A DNA stretch of 64,000 bases, taken from Natrinema halophilum (GTDB taxonomy: Archaea; Halobacteriota; Halobacteria; Halobacteriales; Natrialbaceae). The stretch spans positions 372,001 through 436,000 of the forward strand of contig NZ_CP058601.1 in assembly GCF_013402815.2 (NCBI RefSeq), read 5' to 3'. Each line of letters begins with the position of its first letter. Position 1 is the first letter of the stretch. The position numbers and the translations under genes are program-made. Under the pieces are notes generated by a model. It worked only from the letters and a program-made list of their open reading frames with translations, searched no databases and had not been told where the DNA came from. This document shows positions 44,261 to 53,389 of the stretch, piece after piece.

Positions 44261-45463
44261 ATGAGTAACTCAGCTATGAGCGAACCCACGGCCGATCAAC
44301 GAGACGAACTGTTCAGTGCCCTCTCGAGCGTCGGTGGGCGAGCCGTCGTCCGCATCGTCTCCGAACGATCGCCGAACCGAATCGAGAAAAGCGACATTGC
44401 GTTCCGGCTTGCAGCAGTAATCGCAGATATCCGTCTCGCCGACGTTTCCGACGTCGACCACAAACGAGCCCTCGCATCCCTCCATCATCGACTCTTACCA
44501 CAGTTGACGGACGTCGGTTTACTCGAGGAAACGAACGACGGCTCGATCGAGGTAACAGACCACTGGGCATTCGACGGTCGGGGATTCGAAGATCTCCTTC
44601 CGATCAGTGATGAGGATGATCCAGACGTTCGTGATACGATATTCGAAGCGCTCGCCGACAAACGCCGGCGGACGATACTGTCGGTGCTCAGCAATCAGTA
44701 CCACCCGGTCGCGACTGAAACCCTCGCGCGCGACGTCGCAGCCCGCGAAGCCGACTCGACCGAGCGAGAGATCTCGGAACGGCGCGTCGAGGACGTCTTC
44801 ACGTCGCTCGTTCACGTCCACCTTCCGCTGTTGAACGAAGCCACGCTCATAAGCTACGATAGCGTAGACGATCGGGTCTCCTACGAAGGCCACCCCGCAG
44901 TTCGCGCCGAATGGCTTCGGTCCGCCTATCGATCGACGGGAAGCGACTCCGGTGTCGCGACGTCGGATACGGATCTGGCGAACATTCGCACGCTCGAGGA
45001 CCGGAAGTCGATCATCACCACTGGCCAGTCTCTCTGCGAGGTGGCCGAAGACGAATTGTTCCTTCTGTTTGCGAAAAGCGAGTTGCTCGAGGAAGGCTGT
45101 TATCGCCGGATCGAGGACGCGGTCGACCGCGGCGTCGACGTGTATCTCGGTTCGCGCGACCCACGGATCCGCGACCTCGTTCGCGAACGGATTCCTGAAG
45201 TCGTTCTCTGGGAACCACAGTTCGACTTGCTCACTCTCGCACCGGAGGGTGAGTCCGTCGTCCGATTGGTGTTTGCCGACAGGGAGGCGGTCATGATCGG
45301 GACCCTTCAACGATCGGCACAGGACGACAGGACTGCCGAAGCGGCCATTCTGGGCGACGGCCCGCACAACGGTCTCGTCGTCATGATGCGCCAGATGCTC
45401 GCGTCGCGACTCGAGCGTATCGACGCCCAGTCCGACGACTATCGCTTGCAGTTCCCGTTGTGA
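44261..45463 (+). CDS. Regulator with two DUF7344-type winged helices
   Basis: 400 residues. Two similar winged-helix units (about 12-100 and 120-210): QRDELFSALSSVGGRAVVRI with a wing GLLEETNDGSIEVTDHW, and VRDTIFEALADKRRRTILSV with LISYDSVDDRVSYEGH. The C-terminal 170 residues form a sensor-like domain (DVYLGSRDPRIRDLVRERIP, then VVRLVFADREAVMIGTL) of the kind seen in TrmB-like or bacterio-opsin-activator-like proteins. Such architecture suggests a transcription regulator; targets are unknown. The 250-bp gap upstream holds an AT-rich TTATATATTTC near 44105, about 150 bp before ATG 44261. Confidence 0.75.
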   Translation: MSNSAMSEPTADQRDELFSALSSVGGRAVVRIVSERSPNRIEKSDIAFRLAAVIADIRLADVSDVDHKRALASLHHRLLPQLTDVGLLEETNDGSIEVTDHWAFDGRGFEDLLPISDEDDPDVRDTIFEALADKRRRTILSVLSNQYHPVATETLARDVAAREADSTEREISERRVEDVFTSLVHVHLPLLNEATLISYDSVDDRVSYEGHPAVRAEWLRSAYRSTGSDSGVATSDTDLANIRTLEDRKSIITTGQSLCEVAEDELFLLFAKSELLEEGCYRRIEDAVDRGVDVYLGSRDPRIRDLVRERIPEVVLWEPQFDLLTLAPEGESVVRLVFADREAVMIGTLQRSAQDDRTAEAAILGDGPHNGLVVMMRQMLASRLERIDAQSDDYRLQFPL

Positions 45464-45661
45464 CGTCGTGGCTGTTTACCTCGGTCACCGAACGCTATAC
45501 TCGCGGTCAGTCTGTCTCTGCGGTCGTCGCTATCGGTACCCCGGGAGCGTCGCCAGTCGGATTTCGGCTGGGAGCTACCGGTTCGCTGAATGAGTGTGGA
45601 TCTGCTTCGTTTTCCGGTGAATACAATAACACTTACCCAGTTGGTCTCCGCATCTTCGGAC

Positions 45662-46495
45662 ATGATCGAAAGCGATTGGAGCGACTGGCTCGTCCGTGAC
45701 GTTTCGAATGCGTCCCCGGACGGCGTGGCGATTTGGTATCTCGGCTGCAACGGCTTCATCTGCAAAGGAAGCGACGGGTCGACGATTTACATCGATCCGT
45801 ACCTCGGTCTGGGGGACCCACCGCGAACGATCCGCATGATTCCAGTGCCGTTCGATCCGGCGGACGTCGACGAAGCCGATGCCGTGCTCGCGACGCACGA
45901 ACACACCGACCACGTTCACGGACCGAGTCAGGCACCGATCCTCGAAAATACGGGCGCGACTCTCTTCGCTCCTGACGATAGCATCGCAGTCGCTCGCGAA
46001 AACGAAAACTGGACGAGCGAGTGGGACGTGACGGACGACCAACTGAGCGAAGTCACCGAGGGAGACACCCTCGAGGTCGGTGGATTCACGATCCGGGTCG
46101 AGGAGGCATACGATCCCGACGCGACGCATCCGGTGAGCTACGTGATCGAACACGAAGCCGGTACGTTCTTCCACGGCGGAGATACGAAGCCGACCGACGA
46201 ATTCGAGCGGATCGGAACGGAGTACGACATCGACCTCGCCGCACTTGCGTTCGGAACCGTCGGTCAGATTCCGGATAAAGAGACACGCGAACCGAAACGA
46301 ACGCGCTGGTACAACGACGAAAACCAGATCATCGAGTGTGCCGACGCCCTCCAGTGTGATCGGCTGTTGCCGAGCCACTGGGACATGTGGAAGGGACTCA
46401 CCGCCGATCCGACGGTGCTACACCACCACGCACGAAGTTTTGCACATCCAGACCGACTCGAGATCGTCGAGATCGGGGACCGCGTCGATCTGTAG
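45662..46495 (+). CDS. Metallo-beta-lactamase-fold hydrolase (UlaG-like)
   Basis: 277 residues. Metal ligands are in ATHEHTDHVHGP (HxHxDH), with another His in FHGGDTKPTDEF and in LLPSHWDMW. The IWYLGCNGFICKGSDGSTIY start and YLGLGDPPRTIRMIP recall UlaG (L-ascorbate-6-phosphate lactonase) and related hydrolases, but the substrate cannot be told here. ATG 45662 follows the regulator gene by about 200 bp; the frame is open from 45590, where no sensible start exists. Confidence 0.85.
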   Translation: MIESDWSDWLVRDVSNASPDGVAIWYLGCNGFICKGSDGSTIYIDPYLGLGDPPRTIRMIPVPFDPADVDEADAVLATHEHTDHVHGPSQAPILENTGATLFAPDDSIAVARENENWTSEWDVTDDQLSEVTEGDTLEVGGFTIRVEEAYDPDATHPVSYVIEHEAGTFFHGGDTKPTDEFERIGTEYDIDLAALAFGTVGQIPDKETREPKRTRWYNDENQIIECADALQCDRLLPSHWDMWKGLTADPTVLHHHARSFAHPDRLEIVEIGDRVDL

Positions 46496-46567
46496 CGATC
46501 TCCCGCCACTCATTCGGTGAGTTCGTCCGCACAATTTATAGTAATGGTATGGTAACGTTGGTCTCAT

Positions 46568-48163
46568 ATGAGTAGCACCGCCGACACAGACGACGTGATC
46601 GAGATCAGTACCGACGGGATTGCCGTCCAAAAATCGTTTACAGCGGACGAGTTTCCCGTCCCTGCGATCAGGTTCGAGATCGAATCGAACCGTGATGAGT
46701 CGGTTACGTTTCAACTCTCGGAAGACGTTCCGTCATCGTTTCCGATGGACAGGGTCGGTTTCCACCCGGATTATCACAGCGACAACTGGACGGCATTCCA
46801 GGACAATCACGTCGAGTTTACGGCGACGCTCGAGCCGAACGAGCGCCTCGTCACGGTTTACGGGATTCAACTCGACGACGAAAGTCGAGCCGGGGAATTC
46901 CTCTCCGAGCCGACCGTCGTCGAACGCAGTGAAGACGAAGACGTCAGCACGACGGATGCGGAGGAACTAGACGACGAACTGATCGGGAGTATCGTCTCCG
47001 ATGACCGCGATCAAGCTGTAAAAGATATGATTAGTGGAGACTCGGAATCCATGCCGGGTCTCGACAACGACGAGATAACGATCGATACCGGTCCGGAGGC
47101 CGAGACGGACGACGCCGCATCGGAGGACTCAGTCGGGCTGGACCTCGATCTCAGCGACATCGATCCGGACCCGATCGACGTCAACACGGACGATACCGAA
47201 GACGAGGCGGACGATACACCGAACATCGATCTCGGATTTGAAGAAGAAGAGATTCCGGAGCCGGATACCGACGAGACCGCCGTTGGGTCGACCGACGACG
47301 AAGGCGATAGGCCCGACATCGATCTCGATGTCGGTACCGACACGAGTGCATCCACTACCGAGGGGCGCCCCGAAGCTCCATCCGAGACACGAACGGATAC
47401 CGGACCCGATATCGATATCGATCTCGGTGAGACGACCACCGGTGGCCCGGACGATGATTCGGCCGTGGCCCCATCTGCCGAGTCAGAACCGGACGAGGAG
47501 GTCGAGATCGACGTCGGAGACGAACCGACCACGTCGGCCGAACCGACCACGTCAGCCGAACCGACCACGTCAGCCGAACCGACCACGTCAGCCGAATCGC
47601 CGCCGGGTCTCGAGACCGAATTGGACGGATCGATCGCAGCTCGCCTCGCAACCGAAATTCGCGAGGGAACGGTCGACGACGACGATCTCGAGGTCATTCA
47701 GGCCGAACTCGACATCGAACCGACGGGGGCAGATATCGCGAAAATCGACCATCTTCAGTCACGCGTCGAGGAGGTAGCTGCCTATACGGATGCGCTTCAG
47801 ACGTTCCTCGAGGACAACGGTACCGGCGAACAGCTCATCGAAGAGGTCCAGTCTGATCTCGAATCGCTCGACGCCGATCTCTCGTCGATGGATACCAGAC
47901 TCGAAGAGACAGAGTCTCGTGTCGACGATATCGAGGGCGAGGTCGTCGACCTCAGCGACTGGAATACCGACCTCGAAGCCGATCTGGGGGAAGTTACGGA
48001 CGATGTCGACGCGGTCGAGGGGACCGTCGACGAACTGGCACACGATATCGGGACGGTCGAAAACGACCTCGAGTCCGTCGAAAACGACCTCGAAGATGTC
48101 CAATCCGACGTGACGGATATCATGGAGTGGCGCGACCAACTCGGTTCGATGTTCTCCGAGTAA
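46568..48163 (+). CDS. Three-part acidic protein: beta domain, low-complexity linker, coiled coil
   Basis: 531 residues with no signal peptide or membrane helix. Residues 1-125 look like a beta-sandwich (IAVQKSFTADEFPVPAIRFE, FQLSEDVPSSFPMDRVGFHP, LVTVYGIQLDDESRAGEFL). Residues 125-355 are extremely acidic and low-complexity, with repeated (I/D)DLD(V/L)G-like blocks (IDLDVG, IDIDLGE, EIDVGDE) and four EPTTSA repeats. Residues 400-531 form a long heptad coiled coil (LESLDADLSSMDTRLEETES and a similar second run). The pattern suggests a cytoplasmic scaffold. No family recognised. Confidence 0.8.
   Translation: MSSTADTDDVIEISTDGIAVQKSFTADEFPVPAIRFEIESNRDESVTFQLSEDVPSSFPMDRVGFHPDYHSDNWTAFQDNHVEFTATLEPNERLVTVYGIQLDDESRAGEFLSEPTVVERSEDEDVSTTDAEELDDELIGSIVSDDRDQAVKDMISGDSESMPGLDNDEITIDTGPEAETDDAASEDSVGLDLDLSDIDPDPIDVNTDDTEDEADDTPNIDLGFEEEEIPEPDTDETAVGSTDDEGDRPDIDLDVGTDTSASTTEGRPEAPSETRTDTGPDIDIDLGETTTGGPDDDSAVAPSAESEPDEEVEIDVGDEPTTSAEPTTSAEPTTSAEPTTSAESPPGLETELDGSIAARLATEIREGTVDDDDLEVIQAELDIEPTGADIAKIDHLQSRVEEVAAYTDALQTFLEDNGTGEQLIEEVQSDLESLDADLSSMDTRLEETESRVDDIEGEVVDLSDWNTDLEADLGEVTDDVDAVEGTVDELAHDIGTVENDLESVENDLEDVQSDVTDIMEWRDQLGSMFSE
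47522..47593 (+). repeat. Four tandem 18-bp repeats inside the acidic linker
   Basis: GAACCGACCACGTC(G/A)GCC repeats four times (47522, 47540, 47558, 47576), encoding EPTTSA each time. In-frame repeats of this near-perfect kind change length by slippage without breaking the protein. Confidence 0.9.
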
Positions 48164-48261
48164 CAACGTCAGCAGGTCTCATCTACTCCTCTAATAGATT
48201 TACACTCACTGCGGTTTTGAAAACACAACTCGTTTATCCATCGCCGATTGAGAACCGGTCG

Positions 48262-49188
48262 ATGGGCGAGACGATACCGATCGCTGTTCCGCGAAAAGGC
48301 CGGCCACTCGAATCTGTACTCGATCGGCTCGCCGCTCGACTCGACATTACGGGACTTGCCGATGACGTCGCGTCGACGCTTCGCCACGAAAAGGCACTCA
48401 CGAAGGGGACGATCGATGCCGACGAAAATGACGTCTATCATCGCCTCGCAGAGTACAGTACTGTCGATGACCCGACAAAGCCCGAGTATACCCTGCTCCG
48501 GGACGATCGCGCCGGAAAACCCCGCCGTATCGTCTTCGATAGCGTCACGATTCCGCTCGCCGACGTCGAGGGTGCACCAGACGACGCTGAAATTCAGCTC
48601 GTGGGTCGAGAGGAGCCGTTTCGCTCCCTTCGAACTCACGAGTTCGCCCTCGGTTTCGACAGCGCTGATCTCGTTCTCGAAGAGGTCGTCGAATTGCGAC
48701 CGGAGCCGCTCGACCGGATTGCCGACGTAAACGCCCGGATCGACCCTTCGGATACCGACGTTCGGGTCGTTACCGGACTCGGTGACACCGTCTATCACAC
48801 GCTGTTGGCCACGCCAGAGGTCGCACCCGCAGTCGACTCTCTCGACCGGGACTTCCTCGAGACCTACGAGGGGCCACTCTGTATCGAGCCTCGGTACGAA
48901 CGGCTCGTTCAGGCGGTTCTCGGCACGCGAACACTCGACGGCGTCGAGTTTCGTTATCCCGAGGAGGGTCGTGAAGAGGAGGCGGCCATCGCAGATGCGG
49001 GACTGGGCGTCTATTTGACCGTCACTGGTTCGACTGCTCGCGATCACGGCCTCCTGCTCGGCGAACAACTGTTCCCGAGCGAAACCGTCCTCCTCGAAAA
49101 CACCGTGGAATCCACCGACACGATCGGCGTCGTTCGGTCGTTCCTAAACGGGCCGGACCTCGAGACTGAACTCGCCGTCGAACCATAG
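48262..49188 (+). CDS. HisG-like protein of unknown function
   Basis: 308 residues. The start IPIAVPRKGRPLESVLDRLA matches the ATP-phosphoribosyltransferase (HisG) N-terminus (KGRL...); FALGFDSADLVLEEVVEL corresponds to the DLGI...ENVLEE strand; EGPLCIEPRYERLVQAVLGT to the KIATSYP...L helix region; and AIADAGLGVYLTVTGSTARDHGL, split as AIADAGLGVYLTVTG and STARDHG, to the PRPP-binding LADAI...STG.TL..NGL loop. The PRPP loop is altered (TVTGSTA), so normal HisG activity is doubtful. ATG 48262 is chosen because the family begins about there. Distant homology judged by eye; not certain. Confidence 0.55.
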   Translation: MGETIPIAVPRKGRPLESVLDRLAARLDITGLADDVASTLRHEKALTKGTIDADENDVYHRLAEYSTVDDPTKPEYTLLRDDRAGKPRRIVFDSVTIPLADVEGAPDDAEIQLVGREEPFRSLRTHEFALGFDSADLVLEEVVELRPEPLDRIADVNARIDPSDTDVRVVTGLGDTVYHTLLATPEVAPAVDSLDRDFLETYEGPLCIEPRYERLVQAVLGTRTLDGVEFRYPEEGREEEAAIADAGLGVYLTVTGSTARDHGLLLGEQLFPSETVLLENTVESTDTIGVVRSFLNGPDLETELAVEP

Positions 49189-49478
49189 CTGGTTTCATCG
49201 CGTGGGTCGGCAAGGCGAGACTATGTCGCCGGCCCTCACTGCACGAGTCGCTTGCAACCCTATTTTCGCCCCGACAGAGAGCATTACGAGTCCGACCGAC
49301 GTCGAGTCCATCCGTCCGTTCTCGCTGTACCTGCAAACCCGTCCCGTGAGAAGCGTCACAATCGCCATCCCGATCGAGGGCCGTTTTTCGAGACCTGCAG
49401 TCGAAGACCGCTATTTCCCCCTGTGTTGTGGCGAACTCGCCCTCGCACTTCACATGACTCGGGACCGAATGCACGATT

Positions 49479-49928
49479 ATGAAGTCCCTCGTAGCAGTCG
49501 ACGGCTCCGAAGAATCTGAGAATGCCCTCGCCTACGCCGCCGACATCGTCGAAGCGATGGACGGATCGATCACGGTGGTCCACGCGGTCGATCCCACCGC
49601 TCACGACGAGGGCGGAAGCGAACCGACCGTGTCACTCTGGGATGAAGACCAGCGCCTGGTCCTCGAGAGCGTCGAAGAAGCCGAACAGCGGGGCCTGGAC
49701 CTTACCCACGACGCGGCCGCGTTCGCCGACGAACTCGGTCACGACGTCGAGATCGAACTTCTCTATGGAAATCCGATCACGGAGATCGCCAACTACGCCG
49801 AGACCGAGGGATTCGACGCGATCTTCGTCGGCCACCGTGGTCGATCGGAGCGTGCAGGGCTGATGGTCGGTAGCGTCGCGAAGTCACTCGTCGAACGAGC
49901 GACAGTTCCAGTGACAGTCGTGCGCTGA
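49479..49928 (+). CDS. Universal stress protein (UspA family)
   Basis: 149 residues. Canonical fold: KSLVAVDGSEESENALAYAA at the start, HAVD, the GNPITEIANYAETEGFDAIFVG strand-helix (written in parts: GNPITEIANYA, FDAIFVG), and the ATP-binding G-x2-G-x9-G-S motif HRGRSERAGLMVGSVAKSLV. So the nucleotide-binding type is intact. ATG 49479 starts right at the first beta strand. Role in stress survival is by family only. Confidence 0.93.
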   Translation: MKSLVAVDGSEESENALAYAADIVEAMDGSITVVHAVDPTAHDEGGSEPTVSLWDEDQRLVLESVEEAEQRGLDLTHDAAAFADELGHDVEIELLYGNPITEIANYAETEGFDAIFVGHRGRSERAGLMVGSVAKSLVERATVPVTVVR

Positions 49929-49968
49929 CGTTAACTGCTCGCCTACTCGGTATCGGATGCGGTGGCGA

Positions 49969-51183
49969 TCAGTCCTCGAGCATCCAGCCGAAGCGCTTCT
50001 CCCATTCCTCACCGCGGGGCTTTTTGCTCCGCCCGGTGGTCTTCCTGTCTCGAATCTGGCGTTCCAGGATATCCCGCGCTTCGTTGATTGCCTGGCTCGC
50101 ACCGTACCCTTCACCGGAGGCGATGTACAATCCCCGATCTGTGTGGAGCCGAACTCGAGCAAGCAGGAGTGGTCGTCCACGTCGTGTCTCGTCGTGCTCG
50201 TGGAGGTGGACTTTCGCCTCCAGAACGTTCATGTCGTGATCCCTGTCGTCGAACTTTTCGACCATCGCCACGATCTCGTCGTAGGTCACGTCGTCTATCA
50301 GATCAGTTCCGTAGATCTGGACACCCCGGCTCCCGCCGGCCTCCCAGGTGAGCGAATCGAGAATGTCCGTTTTCGTAAGGATACCGTGGGGGTCTCCGTT
50401 CTCCATGACGACCAGCGACGACCCGTCGTACTCGAACATCTCCTCGACTGCCACATCGAGCGTCTCGTCGGGCCGAATCGTTTGGACCGGTGAGGCCATG
50501 ACGTCTCGAACCGGCAGGTCCAGCATTCGCGAGGACTCCCCATCCCGGGCACCGAATCCTCCGCCACGCGCGCGGGCGGAACTAGAAGATATCTCTCCAC
50601 CGAACGGATCGGTTCCCCCAGCGTCGCCACCCTGGCTCTGTACCTCGGATCGGATCGTAAAGTCCGTCACGTCGTAGAGGCTGAGGATGCCGACCGCCGT
50701 GTTCTCTTCGACGACCGGAATGTGCGTGATGCGATGTTCCCGGAAGTCGTTGAGCGCTTCGCCGAGCGTCGACGCCGGACCTAGCGAGACGAGGTCTGCG
50801 GTATATGCCTCGGAGACGGTCGCCGCGTCGAGATACGGCTCGACCTTCTCGAGGATCCCATCGGCAGTAACGACGCCGATCAACTCGTTGCCCTCGAAGA
50901 CCGGGAGGACGTGTGAGTCGCTGTCGATCATGAGCTGTGCCACCTTTCGGATATCCTCGTCGGGTGCGAGTCTGGGAACGTGCCAGACCAGCGATCCGAG
51001 CTTTTCGTTGGGCTGGCGATGCGAGCTTGCAAGCTGCTTTCGCGTTACGACGCCTTCGAACTCGTCGCTACGTATTACGACGCCTTTGACGTCGGAATCC
51101 GCGAACGTACCGACGAGTTTCGAGACGGTCGTGTCCGGTGTGAATTCGATGTACTCCTCCGATACGATGTCAGCAATATCCAT
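49969..51183 (-). CDS. Four-CBS-domain protein fused to an HPF-like ribosome-binding domain
   Basis: 404 residues. Two CBS pairs: IADIVSEEYIEFTPDTTVSK, LGSLVWHVPRLAPDEDIRKV, then VSEAYTADLVSLGPASTLGE and LPVRDVMASPVQTIRPDETL, each followed by (L/I)xGVV/GIL strands. A Gly/Ser-rich linker with ARARGGGFGARDG lies between CBS 3 and 4. Residues 310-385 (EAKVHLHEHDETRRGRPLLL, VRLHTDRGLYIASGEGYGAS) resemble the hibernation-promoting factor (HPF/YfiA) domain. CBS pairs bind adenine nucleotides, so this may tie energy state to ribosome hibernation. Start ATG 51183. Confidence 0.85.
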   Translation of the reverse strand: MDIADIVSEEYIEFTPDTTVSKLVGTFADSDVKGVVIRSDEFEGVVTRKQLASSHRQPNEKLGSLVWHVPRLAPDEDIRKVAQLMIDSDSHVLPVFEGNELIGVVTADGILEKVEPYLDAATVSEAYTADLVSLGPASTLGEALNDFREHRITHIPVVEENTAVGILSLYDVTDFTIRSEVQSQGGDAGGTDPFGGEISSSSARARGGGFGARDGESSRMLDLPVRDVMASPVQTIRPDETLDVAVEEMFEYDGSSLVVMENGDPHGILTKTDILDSLTWEAGGSRGVQIYGTDLIDDVTYDEIVAMVEKFDDRDHDMNVLEAKVHLHEHDETRRGRPLLLARVRLHTDRGLYIASGEGYGASQAINEARDILERQIRDRKTTGRSKKPRGEEWEKRFGWMLED

Positions 51184-51918
51184 GGTTTTCGTGTGTTTCC
51201 GCAGTGGTGATCGCTCTACGATACGGCGGACGTGGCTACAGGAACTCCCTTCGGTACCGAGTCTCAAATGTTCGAGGGTCGATATCGACACCGTCAGTCT
51301 CGTTATCTATCGTATAATCGGTGCACCGACCCACCTGCATCTGCGAGCCAGGCATTCGATTCCGCCTCTCGCGATGGAACCGTGCTCTTCGAAGCACTCA
51401 ATCGATTCCGGACCGACGCCCCAGTACCGCTCGAAGACCGGATCTAGAGCGAATTTACCACCCGCACCCAATCCAGTCGGGCAGTCGGTCCCGACTCGTG
51501 GCCCGGTCCGTCGCCTTGTGGTCTTTACTGCGTCCGGTGGAGTAAGCAGAACGTCCACTCGAGGATCGCAAAGAGGGCCCAACGATGGGAGCCGACGGGG
51601 TAGCCCGTCACCGTTCGAGAATCGATCAACGGATCGAATGCAGTATTACAGGTAGCAGTGAATGGCGCATCTGGTCCCGATATCGATACTTCGACCGACC
51701 GCTTGGTATCGTAGAACGCGTCTAGACCGGACACTCAGCTTTACTGTCCGGGGTGTGCATTCATATAGCGCTATACGATTTACAAGACTGGTTTCGAACA
51801 CATCGATTGAGTACTGGTATTGTTAAATATCCTGGACGAAGTGGCTGCTGATGACATTGTAGAACTGGATCAGTGGGGAATCGGACACCACGATCGTCGA
51901 GTGCCGACAGGAATTCGG
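51184..51918. other. Gene-free stretch
   Basis: About 730 bp between the CBS-HPF gene and the recombinase gene. Frames are short and unrecognisable. One inverted repeat, CCGGACA at 51727-51733 and TGTCCGG at 51745-51751, could be a transcript end. The stretch 51760-51830 is AT-rich. No tRNA seen. Confidence 0.5.
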
Positions 51919-52965
51919 TTACGCTGTCACGGTGTAGATATGCTGGAGGTAGGTTTCTCGGACGCGATCACCCCAGTTGTGGGTGTACGTGTCGATGACG
52001 TCGCCGGCGACATCGCCACGAAGATACTGGACTATCCCGCGGTCACCGGTTCGGTCGCGCAGATGGGTTGTGAAGAAGTGCCGGAAGTAGTGGGGAGTGA
52101 CGTTCTCTTGCGTTCCGCCGCCCGTCCGGTACCAGCCACGTTTTCGGGCGTGTTTTTCAACGATATATCGAATGTCCGAGGGGGTGAGCCGCTCTCCCCA
52201 CGAATCTCCAGTATCGAGAAAGAGCGGCTGTGCCGGCGACACCGCGTCCGGCCGGATCGCAAGCCAATCGATCAACACGCGGCGGAGCTCGGCATCGACG
52301 GGAACGATCGTATCTCGCTTTCGTTTGTTCGAGGCAGTTCGCTGTTCACCGTTGACGTCCGACCCGCGAGCCGGTTCGGCCGAGACGAACAACGATGCGG
52401 ACCGGCGCTCAAGACCCACTCGGGGCATCCACTCGAGGTCGATTTCCGGCGTATCGAGGTTTAGATCCTGCATATCGAGGTTACAGAGTTCCCCCACGCG
52501 CATCCCCGTCTTCAGGAGGGTGACGATGACTGCCCGCTCGAGCGGATGACCGATGTCGGCGACGAACGAGCGCATTTCCGGCACCGACAAATCCCGTCTC
52601 GTGGGATTCGTATCGATCGATTCGGGTAATTCCTCCATCACGAGCCCCATCGGATTGTCTTCGAAGACGCCGACGCGAGTCATATAGTCGTAAAACCGGT
52701 TGAGGTACGACGCGTAGGTTGCGATGGTGCTGGGTTCGAATTCGCCACGTAGCGAGTGGATCCAGGCCATACATTCTCGGCGCTCGGGCCCGTCGACCGA
52801 ATCGACCCCGAATCGTTCGTCGACGAACGATTCGAACCGCCGAAGCACGCGTTCGTATGCCTCGAGCGTCCGTTCGCTCTTGCCGTGATATCGCTGGTCG
52901 TCGAGAAAGTACGCGATAGGGTCGTCTACTTCCTCCGGAGTGACGGAGCCTGGTTCAGTCGCCAT
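51919..52965 (-). CDS. Tyrosine recombinase/integrase (XerC/D-like)
   Basis: 348 residues. N-terminal SAM-like core-binding domain (KSERTLEAYERVLRRFESFV, STIATYASYLNRFYDYMTRV). Catalytic domain: Arg in LLKTGMRVGELCNL, the H-x-x-R box in HYFRHFFTTHLRDR, and the nucleophile Tyr in DTYTHNWGD near the C-terminus. All catalytic residues are in place. ATG 52965 overlaps the end of the upstream RHH-like gene by 11 bp, so the two are co-translated. It may be chromosomal (Xer-like) or belong to an integrated element; no att repeats were found. Confidence 0.9.
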   Translation of the reverse strand: MATEPGSVTPEEVDDPIAYFLDDQRYHGKSERTLEAYERVLRRFESFVDERFGVDSVDGPERRECMAWIHSLRGEFEPSTIATYASYLNRFYDYMTRVGVFEDNPMGLVMEELPESIDTNPTRRDLSVPEMRSFVADIGHPLERAVIVTLLKTGMRVGELCNLDMQDLNLDTPEIDLEWMPRVGLERRSASLFVSAEPARGSDVNGEQRTASNKRKRDTIVPVDAELRRVLIDWLAIRPDAVSPAQPLFLDTGDSWGERLTPSDIRYIVEKHARKRGWYRTGGGTQENVTPHYFRHFFTTHLRDRTGDRGIVQYLRGDVAGDVIDTYTHNWGDRVRETYLQHIYTVTA

Positions 52966-53389
52966 CGACATCACCATCGACCGTGGTGTACCCTCCGTGG
53001 CGACCACTGTACCGGATTCGGTTGTTCGTCTGCAATTCCTCGAGCGTGTCGTCCAGTCGCGACTCGATGTCGTCCGAGACTGCCTCGAGGAGTTCGTCCC
53101 ACGAGTACGTGTCGGCGGATAGCAATTCGATGACTTGCTTTTCGAGGGCGTCACCCCCAGGGTCTGAGTCCGAAGAAGCGGGTTCCGTCGTGGCGGATTC
53201 GAACCCTTTTCGACCAGCCTGAACCATCGTTCGAACGAACTCGCTTTGGCTCATCTCGAGGTCGTCCGCGTGGGATTGCCACTCGGATTTTTGGTAGGCC
53301 GGCACGTACGTTTTGACAGCTTTTCGAGACCTGTCCGCTGAACCGCTCATACTCCGTCCATCAAACGCAGCCTCCTTCAATTTACCCAT
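52955..53389 (-). CDS. Small DUF5805-like protein co-transcribed with the recombinase
   Basis: 144 residues. KAVKTYVPAYQKSEWQSHAD, then LEMSQSEFVRTMVQAGRKGF is a ribbon-helix-helix-like DNA-binding start; the C-terminus (ALEKQVIELLSADTYSWDEL, IESRLDDTLEELQTNNRIRY) looks like a winged-helix half. The combination matches the DUF5805 type that precedes tyrosine recombinases in haloarchaea. It could direct the recombinase or repress the operon. ATG 53389 overlaps one half of an inverted repeat. Confidence 0.75.
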   Translation of the reverse strand: MGKLKEAAFDGRSMSGSADRSRKAVKTYVPAYQKSEWQSHADDLEMSQSEFVRTMVQAGRKGFESATTEPASSDSDPGGDALEKQVIELLSADTYSWDELLEAVSDDIESRLDDTLEELQTNNRIRYSGRHGGYTTVDGDVDGD

